DNA of 64,000 nt from NCBI GenBank assembly GCA_902363875.1, contig CABJBO010000004.1, positions 62,001-126,000 of the forward strand. The letters are read 5' to 3'. The notes beneath the pieces are model-generated. The model was not told where the DNA came from. It saw only the letters and a list, made by a program, of their open reading frames with translations, and did not search any database. The stretch is from Coriobacteriaceae bacterium. Lineage in GTDB: Bacteria; Actinomycetota; Coriobacteriia; Coriobacteriales; Coriobacteriaceae. Shown here in pieces: positions 45,904 through 53,136 of this stretch (its first letter is position 1; every line of letters begins with the position of its first letter). The translations under genes and the position numbers were made by a program.

Positions 45904-46839
45904 GTGAACATCTTGGTTTTGCTGCCCGTCAACGACCACCATCGCGCAATTCTTGAGTCGAGCGCTCCGGGCGAGGACTTTATCTACACGAGCGCCGACG
46001 CTATCACGCGCGAACAAGTCGCCAACGCTGACGTGATCTTGGGCAACATAGACCCTGCCCTACTTACCGCATGCGAGCACCTCCAGCTGCTGCAACTACA
46101 GACCGCGGGCTATGACGATTACTTGGCCGCCGGCACCGTGCCAGCCGACGCCAAACTGTCTTGCTCGGTGGGCGCCTACGGCCAGGCCGTGAGCGAGCAC
46201 ATGTTTGCCATGGTCCTTTCGATGATGAAGCGCCTGCCCGGCTATCACGACTTGCAGCGCGAGCATCGCTGGAAGGATTTGGGGCCGGTCACCTCGCTCA
46301 AAAACGCCAACGTGCTGGTGCTGGGCGCTGGCGATATCGGCGGCCACTTTGCCACGCTCTGCCGCAGCATGGGTGCACACGTCCGCGGCATCAAGCGCCA
46401 TCCACTCGTCTACCCCATTGTGTTTGAGGACATGGACGGCATGGACGCCCTGCCCGAGCGCCTGGCCGAGGCTGACATCGTCGCATCCTTTATGCCCAGC
46501 ACACCCGAGACCCGCGGTCTGGCGAACGCCGAGTTCTTCGCCGCGATGAAGCCGGGCGCCTTCTTTGCCAACGGCGGCCGCGGCGATCTTGTGGTTGCCG
46601 ACGACCTGGTTGCCGCCCTGGAGTCGGGACATCTCGCCGGCGCCGCGGTCGACGTCACCGACCCCGAGCCGCTGCCTGAGACAAGCCCGTTGTGGGATGC
46701 GCCCAACATGCTCATCACGCCGCACATCTCCGGCTGGTTCCACTTGGCCGCCACGCTCAACAACGTGGTCGACATCGCCGCGGAGAATCTGCGTCACCTG
46801 CAGGCCGGCGAGACCCTGCGCTGCTGGATCGAGCACTAA
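45904..46839 (+). CDS. D-2-hydroxyacid dehydrogenase
   Basis: This 311-residue NAD-dependent protein has the Rossmann signature VLVLGAGDIGGHFATL. The active-site Arg lies in ANGGRGDLVVAD, the Glu in DPEPLPETSPLWD, and the His in MLITPHISGW, all of the D-isomer dehydrogenase family. It reduces 2-oxo acids to D-2-hydroxy acids or the reverse. I start at the GTG at 45904 after AAAGGAC; the longer open frame runs through the hairpin element upstream and is not real. The protein would fit beside the 2-hydroxyacyl-CoA dehydratase at 21042 in a fermentation route, but they are not linked on the map. Confidence 0.88.
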   Translation: MNILVLLPVNDHHRAILESSAPGEDFIYTSADAITREQVANADVILGNIDPALLTACEHLQLLQLQTAGYDDYLAAGTVPADAKLSCSVGAYGQAVSEHMFAMVLSMMKRLPGYHDLQREHRWKDLGPVTSLKNANVLVLGAGDIGGHFATLCRSMGAHVRGIKRHPLVYPIVFEDMDGMDALPERLAEADIVASFMPSTPETRGLANAEFFAAMKPGAFFANGGRGDLVVADDLVAALESGHLAGAAVDVTDPEPLPETSPLWDAPNMLITPHISGWFHLAATLNNVVDIAAENLRHLQAGETLRCWIEH

Positions 46840-46841
46840 GA

Positions 46842-46868
46842 ATTACGCCGTTTTACAAACGGCGTAAT
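46842..46868 (+). repeat. Perfect 12-bp hairpin after the dehydrogenase gene
   Basis: attacgccgttt (46842-46853) pairs with aaacggcgtaat (46857-46868) across a 3-base loop. It lacks a T-run, so it is not a classic terminator. From here to 47228 I see no gene. Confidence 0.7.
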
Positions 46869-47079
46869 GAGCCGACGCTGCGAGCCCGTCTGGACGGCAA
46901 TCTGCCTTTCAACTTCGGCGGCATGACCAGAAGGTCAATGCCTTTTCATTTCACGGCACCTTGGCTCAAACGGCGGGCTCTCGCTGGCGTGCGCTCTACC
47001 TGCGGCGTTTCGCTGGCGTCGGCTTCATCTGCAAGCCTTAGCAGTTCCGTCTTGCCGTTGGCGTTGTGGCATTTGCCCA

Positions 47080-47120
47080 GATAAAACCTGCCAAAATAAA
47101 CCTGTCCCTTTTTGGTAGGT
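47080..47120 (-). repeat. Dispersed hairpin element, type A, copy 3
   Basis: Core aaataaacctgtcccttttt; arms acctgcca and tggtaggt (one mismatch). A type D element follows after two bases. Confidence 0.88.
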
Positions 47121-47122
47121 TT

Positions 47123-47151
47123 GGCGCAATGGGGTCAGGTTGGCTTGCGCC
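47123..47151. repeat. Dispersed hairpin element, type D, copy 2
   Basis: Arms ggcgcaa (47123-47129) and ttgcgcc (47145-47151) enclose tggggtcaggtt, the reverse of the core at 6003. It is fused end to end with a type A element. Confidence 0.65.
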
Positions 47152-47228
47152 ATACCGGTAGTTCTGTCTGCGACACTCTCGCCAAAGTGATATCAAACAT
47201 ACATCTAGCGTTTTCGACACTTCGCTTA

Positions 47229-47411
47229 TTAGAGCCAGTCCGTCTCCTCGTCATAGCGGTCCGAATAGGCGTTACGCTTGAGTTCTTCAGCACTCGTTGG
47301 TCGCGCCTTGGACACGTCGACCCCTGACTCATGGCAAGCGGCGACGAACAGCTGTAAACCCCGATCAATAAGCTGAGCCCCACGCTCGGCCTTCATTTCT
47401 TCGGCTCGCAT
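47229..47411 (-). CDS. 60-residue charged protein, unknown
   Basis: The start ATG follows immediately after the stop codon of the M18 aminopeptidase gene, so translation could be coupled. The sequence (MKAERGAQLIDRGLQLFVAA, then SKARPTSAEELKRNAY and an acidic end DEETDWL) looks protein-like, amphipathic and charged. The ending resembles that of several antitoxin-type or ribosome-associated small proteins, but I cannot assign a family. A start six codons in (47396) is also possible. Real coding status is uncertain. Confidence 0.4.
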   Translation of the reverse strand: MRAEEMKAERGAQLIDRGLQLFVAACHESGVDVSKARPTSAEELKRNAYSDRYDEETDWL

Positions 47412-48797
47412 TTAGAGTTCCACGCTTTCGGCGCCGTTGATGGTTAGGTTGCGCTCGTAGAAGGCGGTGAGGGCGCGGATGGCGTACATCACGTCGCGCA
47501 CGCCGCCGGTCTCGTAGCTCGAGTGCATGGCAAGCTGCGGCAGACCCACGTCCACGGCATGCATGCTCGCCTGCATATTGGACAGATTGCCGAGCGTGGA
47601 GCCGCCGGCCATATCGCTCTTGTTGGCGAAGGCCTGCGTGGGCACGTCGGCGTCATCGCAGATGGCCTGGAACACCGCGCGGCTAAAGGCATCGGTGCAG
47701 TAGTGCTGGTTGGCGGCTTCCTTGATGACGATGCCGCCGTTAAGCACCACCTGGTTGCGGGCATCGCACTTCTCGGCGTGGTTGGGGTGCACGGCATGCG
47801 CGTTGTCGCAGCTCACGAGCATCGATGCGGCAAGGGCGCGATGATACGACTCGTCATCAAAGCCCAGCGATCCGTTGATGCGGCGCAGCGCGTCGGCCAA
47901 GAACGTCGACATGGCGCCCTGCTTGGTCTCGGAGCCAACCTCCTCGTTATCAAAGCAGCAGAAGACCGAGACGTCATGCGCATTCTCGGCACCCAAAAAT
48001 GCCTGTAGCGAGGTATAGGCGCAGGCCAGGTCGTCGAGCTTGGGCGTCGAGATAAACTCGTCGGCCCAGCCCCAAATGCGCGCATCCTGACGATTGACCA
48101 GGAACAGATCGCGGCCCAGGATCTGCTCGGGCTCAACGTCCAGTTCGTCAGCGATCAGGGCGTCAAAATCTCCCTGCTTAAGGTCGCCGGCGCTAATGAG
48201 CGGGCACAGGTCAACGGCTCGGTTGGGAGCAAAGCCCTCGTTAATGCCGCGGTTCATATGAATAGCAAGGCTCGGAATGATAGCGACCTCGCGCTCGGTG
48301 GCGAGCAGGCGGCTCTCAATACGGTCGCCCTCGCGCACCAACACGCGGCCCGCGAGCGCCAACGGGCGGTCGAACCAGGTGTAGTCGATCATGCCGCCGT
48401 AGGCCTCGGTGTTCAGGCGCAGCGTCTCGCCCGCGCCGTCGAGCTCGGGCACGGCCTTGACCTTAAACGTCGGAGAATCGCTGTGCGACGCCGTGAGTTG
48501 AAAATGATAGTCACCGGCAACGCCGTCCTCGCCCCACGTCGCGGCCAGGTCCTCGCCCACCTTAAAGGCAACGACGCTCGAGGTGTTGCGCTGCGTGTAA
48601 TAACGCCCGCCCGGCTCGATGTCCCACGCCGCATTCTCGGGCAGGTAGGTAAAGCCCGCCTCGTCGAGCTCGGCCATAATGGTCGCCGCCGTATGGAACA
48701 TGCTGGGGCATGCCTCGATAAAGTCGATAAGCTCGTTGGCGGCCTCGATATCGTCGGCCGTCACATGCGCGCGCTCGGGCGTTTCCTGATCCGTCAT
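47412..48797 (-). CDS. M18-family aminopeptidase
   Basis: This 461-residue enzyme belongs to the aspartyl-aminopeptidase family (PepF-unrelated, DAP/ApeB type). Zinc ligands lie in LTASHSDSPTFKVK and CCFDNEEVGSETKQGA (with the catalytic Glu next to the metal Glu). SCDNAHAVHPNHAEKCD and the final SYETGGVRDV complete the site. It releases N-terminal residues from peptides in the cytosol. The start at 48797 has GAAAGGGGAG; the 37 codons upstream are unsupported. It is divergent from the hydrolase at 48959 with a 161-bp shared promoter region. Confidence 0.93.
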   Translation of the reverse strand: MTDQETPERAHVTADDIEAANELIDFIEACPSMFHTAATIMAELDEAGFTYLPENAAWDIEPGGRYYTQRNTSSVVAFKVGEDLAATWGEDGVAGDYHFQLTASHSDSPTFKVKAVPELDGAGETLRLNTEAYGGMIDYTWFDRPLALAGRVLVREGDRIESRLLATEREVAIIPSLAIHMNRGINEGFAPNRAVDLCPLISAGDLKQGDFDALIADELDVEPEQILGRDLFLVNRQDARIWGWADEFISTPKLDDLACAYTSLQAFLGAENAHDVSVFCCFDNEEVGSETKQGAMSTFLADALRRINGSLGFDDESYHRALAASMLVSCDNAHAVHPNHAEKCDARNQVVLNGGIVIKEAANQHYCTDAFSRAVFQAICDDADVPTQAFANKSDMAGGSTLGNLSNMQASMHAVDVGLPQLAMHSSYETGGVRDVMYAIRALTAFYERNLTINGAESVEL

Positions 48798-48958
48798 GCT
48801 CTCCCCTTTCGCTGGGTTGATGGTCCCCTCCAGCATACCCCGCCACGCCAGCGCCGCACTCTTCATTCCGTGCTTAATTCCGCGCCGCTCACCAAGTTGA
48901 GCCATCATGCCCGCGCTCCTTTTGCGACAATTGCGCTAACAGGACGAGAGGAGCCGTC

Positions 48959-50044
48959 ATGAAGCCACGTATCATTGCCATCACCTGCGGTGTTGCAGGA
49001 ACCGCCGTCGGCCTTGCCGCTGCCGCCGGCATCGTTTACCGCAAGCAAATCAAGTCCGCCGCGTCGCTCAAACGCTTGACCGGCTACGCGGATGGCTATG
49101 ACCTGTACGCAATCGACATTGCCTACGACTACGATCTTGATCGCATCATCGCCGCTGGCGTGCGCGACGACCAGGCCTACATCGATGCCGTGGTGGCGCA
49201 GGTGCTGCCCGGTGTGCCGGCACATGTCCAGGCGCCCCAGTTTGCCTGCAGCGCTTTTGTCGCCGTAGATGCCGAAGGCCGCGTGCGCACCGGTCGCAAT
49301 TACGACTTTAAGGACGACACCTCGGCGCTACTGGTGCGCAATCACCCGCGCGACGGCTATGCCTCCATCGGGTTTGCCGCCCTTAACAACCTGGGCGATA
49401 ACACTCCGCTTGACTCCGTCGCCGGACGCGCCGCCGCACTCATGGGCCCGTTTGCCCAGCTCGACGGTGTTAACGAATGCGGCGTATCCATTGCCGTCCT
49501 CACCCTGGATTCCAAGCCCTGCGACCAGGACACGCAACGCCCCGTCATCAATACCTCGCTCGCCATCCGTCTGGTGCTCGACCGTGCCGCCACCACGCAA
49601 GAAGCTGTCGACCTGCTTTCTGCCTACGACATGCACGCCATGGCAGGACGCGATTACCACTTCTTTATAAACGACGCCGCCGGTGACGCGCGCGTAGTAG
49701 AGTGGGATCCGCACGATCCGGACCGCGCTTTCAAAGCGACTCCTGTAACCCAGGTTACGAACTTCTACGCCTGCTATGGCGACGAAGTGCTGCCCAACCA
49801 AAAGAATGGCGAGCTAGGCCATGGTAAAGAGCGCGCCGCCGCAATCGCCGATGTCCTCGACGCCCATACCGGCGCCCAAGACGAGGCAGTCGCTTGGAAG
49901 GCCCTACGCGCTGCAGCGCAAGAGCCCAGTCCGGAAGACATCACCAGCAACACGCAGTGGTCGGTCGTCTTTGACAACACCGAGCCTGCTGCCGCCATCA
50001 CGCTGCGCCGCCACTGGGGCGACATCGACGCATTCGCACTGTAA
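48959..50044 (+). CDS. Choloylglycine-hydrolase/linear amide C-N hydrolase with membrane anchor
   Basis: This 361-residue protein starts with a hydrophobic anchor (MKPRIIAITCGVAGTAVGLA...) and a 70-residue lead, then the Ntn-hydrolase domain. Cys97 in FACSAFVA is followed 16 residues later by Arg113 and 19 later by Asp116 (GRNYDF), the same spacing as Cys2, Arg18 and Asp21 of bile-salt hydrolases. DGVNECGVSIAVLTL and the late TNFYACYG are further family blocks. Such enzymes cut amide bonds of conjugated bile acids, penicillin V or N-acyl homoserine lactones. The nucleophile must become N-terminal, so a cut before Cys97 is expected. GAGAGGAG precedes the ATG. Confidence 0.87.
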   Translation: MKPRIIAITCGVAGTAVGLAAAAGIVYRKQIKSAASLKRLTGYADGYDLYAIDIAYDYDLDRIIAAGVRDDQAYIDAVVAQVLPGVPAHVQAPQFACSAFVAVDAEGRVRTGRNYDFKDDTSALLVRNHPRDGYASIGFAALNNLGDNTPLDSVAGRAAALMGPFAQLDGVNECGVSIAVLTLDSKPCDQDTQRPVINTSLAIRLVLDRAATTQEAVDLLSAYDMHAMAGRDYHFFINDAAGDARVVEWDPHDPDRAFKATPVTQVTNFYACYGDEVLPNQKNGELGHGKERAAAIADVLDAHTGAQDEAVAWKALRAAAQEPSPEDITSNTQWSVVFDNTEPAAAITLRRHWGDIDAFAL

Positions 50045-50047
50045 GGA

Positions 50048-50085
50048 GCCAGGCCCGTCGACTTTACGCTCGCCTGGCGTTGTTT
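50048..50085 (+). terminator. Terminator of the C-N hydrolase gene
   Basis: Stem gccaggc (50048-50054) with gcctggc (50072-50078), followed by GTTGTTT. Confidence 0.7.
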
Positions 50086-50113
50086 ACATTTCTATACGCT
50101 TGAGCTAACACGT

Positions 50114-50146
50114 TTTACCCCCGTATCAACAGTGTGCGGGGGTAAA
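50114..50146 (+). repeat. Hairpin upstream of pfkA
   Basis: tttacccccg (50114-50123) and cgggggtaaa (50137-50146) form a 10-bp stem 39 bp before the pfkA start. Possible leader structure or second terminator. Confidence 0.55.
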
Positions 50147-50184
50147 CTTATGCGCATGTTATAACTTGCCCGGAAGGATTCACC

Positions 50185-51264
50185 ATGCTTAGGATCGGTC
50201 TTCTTACTAGTGGCGGCGACTGCCAGGCGCTCAACGCCACCATGCGCGGCATTGTCAAAACGCTTATGACCAATAGCGAAGAGCCTATCGAGATTTATGG
50301 CTTTGAGGACGGCTATCAGGGCCTTATCTACAGCAGGTTCCGCGTCATGACGCCCGCCGATTTTAGCGGTATCCTCACCCGCGGCGGCACCATCCTGGGC
50401 ACGAGTCGCACACCGTTCAAGCGTCTGGATACCCCCGAGACCGATGGTGTCGAGAAGGTGCCGGCGATGGTCCACACCTATCATAAGCTGCAGCTCGACT
50501 GCCTGTTTATGCTGGGCGGTAACGGCTCCACCAAGATCGCCAACCGCCTGCGCGAAGAGGACCTCAACGTTATCGCCCTGCCCAAGACCATCGATAACGA
50601 CACCTGGGGCACCGAGCTGACGTTTGGCTTTACGAGCGCCATCGACGTCGCCACCAAGTGCATCGACGACATTCACACCACCGCCTCGAGTCACGGCCGC
50701 GTGTTCGTTATCGAGATCATGGGCCACAAGGTTGGCTGGATCCCGCTGTACGCCGGCGTCGCGGGCGGCGCGGATGTCATCTTGATTCCCGAGATCCCCT
50801 ACGACATGGACAACGTCATCAAGACCATCGAGCATCGTATGGAGACCGGCAGCCGCTTTACCATCGTGGCCGTCGCCGAGGGCGCTATCTCCAAGGAGGA
50901 CGCGGCGCTGTCCAAGAAGGAATACAAGAAGAAGCTTGCCGAGCGCACGAGCCCGTCGATCGTCTACGACATCGCCAAGGAGATTGAGGCCAAGACCGGT
51001 CGCGAGACCCGCGTCGCCATCCCCGGCCACACGCAGCGCGGCGGCCAGCCCGATGCCCAGGATCGCATCTTTGCGACCCAGTGCGGCGTCGAGGCCGCGC
51101 TTGGCTGCCTGCGCGGCGAGTTTGGCTACATGATTGCCCTGCGTGACGGCAAGATGTGCCACATGCCGCTCGAGAAGGTCGCCGGCAAGCTCAAGTTTGT
51201 CGACCCCCAGAGCGACCTGGTGCGCGAGGCCAAGGCGTTGGGCATCAGCTTCGGCGACGAATAG
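50185..51264 (+). CDS. pfkA: 6-phosphofructokinase
   Basis: This 359-residue PFK family protein makes fructose 1,6-bisphosphate in glycolysis. Motifs are LLTSGGDCQALNATMRG (nucleotide loop), LGTSRTPF, LGGNGSTKIA, PKTIDNDTWGTELTFGF (catalytic Asp), MGHKVGWIPLYAGVAGGAD, and GHTQRGG. The glycine in GGNGS fits ATP use, whereas the Lys in PKTIDND is more typical of PPi-type enzymes; ATP-dependent actinobacterial enzymes with this pairing exist, so ATP is more likely. GGAAGG precedes the ATG. The last codons and stop are repeated inversely 169 bp further on (see 51256-51440). Confidence 0.94.
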   Translation: MLRIGLLTSGGDCQALNATMRGIVKTLMTNSEEPIEIYGFEDGYQGLIYSRFRVMTPADFSGILTRGGTILGTSRTPFKRLDTPETDGVEKVPAMVHTYHKLQLDCLFMLGGNGSTKIANRLREEDLNVIALPKTIDNDTWGTELTFGFTSAIDVATKCIDDIHTTASSHGRVFVIEIMGHKVGWIPLYAGVAGGADVILIPEIPYDMDNVIKTIEHRMETGSRFTIVAVAEGAISKEDAALSKKEYKKKLAERTSPSIVYDIAKEIEAKTGRETRVAIPGHTQRGGQPDAQDRIFATQCGVEAALGCLRGEFGYMIALRDGKMCHMPLEKVAGKLKFVDPQSDLVREAKALGISFGDE

Positions 51265-51440
51265 CCTCGGCTGGAACTGCTCTCATCGGAGGCCCCAGGG
51301 CTTTCCTCCCAAATCGTCCTCGGACATGTCAGGACCCCGCTGCGCGCTTCGCGCGGCGGGGTCCTTCCGTCCTGCGGAAAGATTTGGGAGGAAAGCCCTG
51401 GGGCCTCCTGCGGTAACTAGGGAGGCCGAGGCTATTCGTC
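51256..51440. repeat. Nested hairpin including the pfkA stop codon
   Basis: Three perfect stems lie inside one another: 51256-51271 with 51425-51440 (16 bp, spanning the last codons and TAG of pfkA), 51288-51315 with 51381-51408 (28 bp), and 51332-51340 with 51356-51364 extended by cgcgc/gcgcg. The whole 185 bases would fold into a cruciform. 51265-51656 has no gene besides this. Confidence 0.92.
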
Positions 51441-51540
51441 TTCTTGCTGCAAGTGCGTGGGCTGAGATTTTGGGATGTTGCAGGCTCTTAGCTGAGAATA
51501 GCACTGACATTTGTCCTGAAATGGCTGGTCGTTAGGGGTT

Positions 51541-51607
51541 GCTACCGGTAGTTGCGGTAGGGTTGGGGCAGATTCTAACTAGAAATGGTGGTCGCTACCG
51601 GTTGTTC
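51541..51607. promoter_or_regulatory. Direct repeat upstream of the XRE regulator
   Basis: gctaccggtagttg (51541-51554) and gctaccggttgttc (51594-51607) differ at two positions and lie 53 bp apart, 50-116 bp upstream of the regulator start. They are candidate sites for autoregulation. Confidence 0.45.
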
Positions 51608-51656
51608 TCGGCATACTCGGCTCATTCGATTCGACCATCAAACGAAAGGAACCACC

Positions 51657-52595
51657 ATGAATCTTGCGATGGCACAACGCCTCGTCGATCGCCGTAAAGC
51701 TGCCGGCCTTTCTCAGGAGGCGCTTGCTGCCCAGCTGGGCGTAAGCCGCCAGGCTGTTAGTAAATGGGAGCGCAGCGAGTCCTCACCCGATACCGATAAC
51801 CTCATTGCGCTCGCCGCGCTGTATGACGTGTCGTTGGACGAGCTGTTATATGGGGAGGCGGCCAACGATGCCGACGACCTGAAGGACGGTAGCGCCGACA
51901 CCGAGACGGCGGATGTGGCTGACGAGGCTGAAGATTCTGCCGAGCACGCCGATTGCGGCGACAAACCACTTGTCGATATTTCCCTCGCGCGCGGTATCCA
52001 CGTCATTGATCCCAATAAAGGCGAGGAAGTCCATGTTGGCTGGAGCGGCATCCATGTGACCAACGAGCGCAAGGGCGAAGAGGTGCATGTGGGGCCGGAC
52101 GGCGTGCATATCGATACGCTTGAGGACGATGGACATAGCGTACGCACCAATGACGACGGCACCGTCACCATCGACGGCGAGACGTTTTCCAGCTGGAAGG
52201 AAGCACACGACAAGCTCGACCATCATGGCAAGCATTTCCACACCAAGGTCGGACGTGCATGGAACAAATTCCCCTTCCCCGCACTTGTCACTCTCGCCTA
52301 TCTGGTGCTCGGCATTGTCTACGGCACATGGGGCATGGGGCTTTTCCTCGTCTTTCTGGTTCCCGTCTACTACGCGATTGGTGACTTCATCGATCGGCGC
52401 CACCTGTCTAAGCTGATCGAGGCCATCTACCCGGCAGCCGCCATCGCTTGGTTCCTCTACATGTGGCTCTGTTTGGGACAGCCCCATCCTGCATGGATCA
52501 TCCTCATCACGATTCCCGTCATAAAGGCGCTCATGCGCTGGTGCCGCAAACAATGGAAGCACCGCAAACAGGCCCAACACGCTCCGACCCACTAG
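51657..52595 (+). CDS. XRE-family regulator with membrane segments
   Basis: In this 312-residue protein, residues 1-66 are a Cro/CI helix-turn-helix (LVDRRKAAGLSQEALAAQLGVSRQAVSKWERS). Residues about 100-195 are acidic and contain repeats of EEVHVGxxGIHV, which looks like beta strands. The last 100 residues hold three to four hydrophobic segments (FPALVTLAYLVLGIVYGTWG and on). Proteins joining an XRE domain to membrane helices can sense signals at the membrane. GAAAGGA precedes the start. No target gene is adjacent except itself. Confidence 0.85.
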   Translation: MNLAMAQRLVDRRKAAGLSQEALAAQLGVSRQAVSKWERSESSPDTDNLIALAALYDVSLDELLYGEAANDADDLKDGSADTETADVADEAEDSAEHADCGDKPLVDISLARGIHVIDPNKGEEVHVGWSGIHVTNERKGEEVHVGPDGVHIDTLEDDGHSVRTNDDGTVTIDGETFSSWKEAHDKLDHHGKHFHTKVGRAWNKFPFPALVTLAYLVLGIVYGTWGMGLFLVFLVPVYYAIGDFIDRRHLSKLIEAIYPAAAIAWFLYMWLCLGQPHPAWIILITIPVIKALMRWCRKQWKHRKQAQHAPTH

Positions 52596-52620
52596 CACCC
52601 AACCACCCCCGCCCTTCTCC

Positions 52621-52691
52621 TAAGTTGCGGTGAGCTAGGGACTGTTTTGAAGCTCCAAAGCGCCAAACAGTCCGTATATCACCGCAACTTA
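52621..52691. repeat. Nested hairpin, 13-bp outer and 9-bp inner stem
   Basis: taagttgcggtga (52621-52633) pairs with tcaccgcaactta (52679-52691); inside, ggactgttt (52639-52647) pairs with aaacagtcc (52665-52673). It lies just downstream of the XRE gene. Confidence 0.9.
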
Positions 52692-53052
52692 CAAACAACT
52701 GGGTCAGTTCCGGCACGGAGATTAGCATTGAGCTGACCGCGCGCCAAGAAAAGGGCCTATTTACCACGTTTAACTCGAGAGGACCGACCATATCCGCCTT
52801 TTCCGAAAATTGGCAAGCCCTCTACCTGCGGTTTTAATTTCATAATCTTTGTCATGGTCGAGGGTGTGGTAGCAAACGTAGTAGATAGGCCCATTTTGTG
52901 GCATACGACCCATACAAGCCCAATCTCGAAGGCTAAAGAGAGCCTCTCATCCACGCCTGCGAGCGAAAACCAAATAGAATGAAAGGCAAATGGAAAAGCT
53001 CATCGGCCAGTACGTTGAGATGCTGAACGACAGACATCCCCAGCAAAACGGG
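52692..53052. other. Gene-free stretch
   Basis: I see no reliable gene here. A plus frame (TEISIELTARQEKGLFTTFN and on, ending near 52835) looks protein-like but lacks a start, so it could be a remnant. A short plus frame from 52990 (MEKLIGQYVEMLNDRHPQQN) runs into the type A hairpin at 53094. Confidence 0.5.
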
Positions 53053-53090
53053 GCAAACGCCGGGCCATCTAATGGTTGTCCGGCGTTTGC
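53053..53090 (-). terminator. Terminator of the exporter operon
   Basis: gcaaacgccgg (53053-53063) with ccggcgtttgc (53080-53090), an 11-bp perfect stem. On the minus strand it is followed by CCCGTTTTG. The type A element lies between it and the permease stop codon. Confidence 0.65.
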
Positions 53091-53093
53091 CCA

Positions 53094-53136
53094 GATAAAA
53101 CCTGCCAAAAATAAACCTGTCCCTTTTTGGCAGGTT
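53094..53136 (-). repeat. Dispersed hairpin element, type A, copy 4
   Basis: Arms aacctgcca and tggcaggtt pair perfectly over 9 bp. The final two bases belong to the TAA stop codon of the permease gene. Confidence 0.9.

Noticed and set aside
47080-47151. tRNA-like or attachment-site structure
   Set aside because: Adjacent type A and D hairpins explain the pairing; no cloverleaf, anticodon arm or integrase gene is present.
52757-52954. 65-codon minus frame in the gene-free stretch
   Set aside because: No ribosome site, no conservation clue and poor composition.
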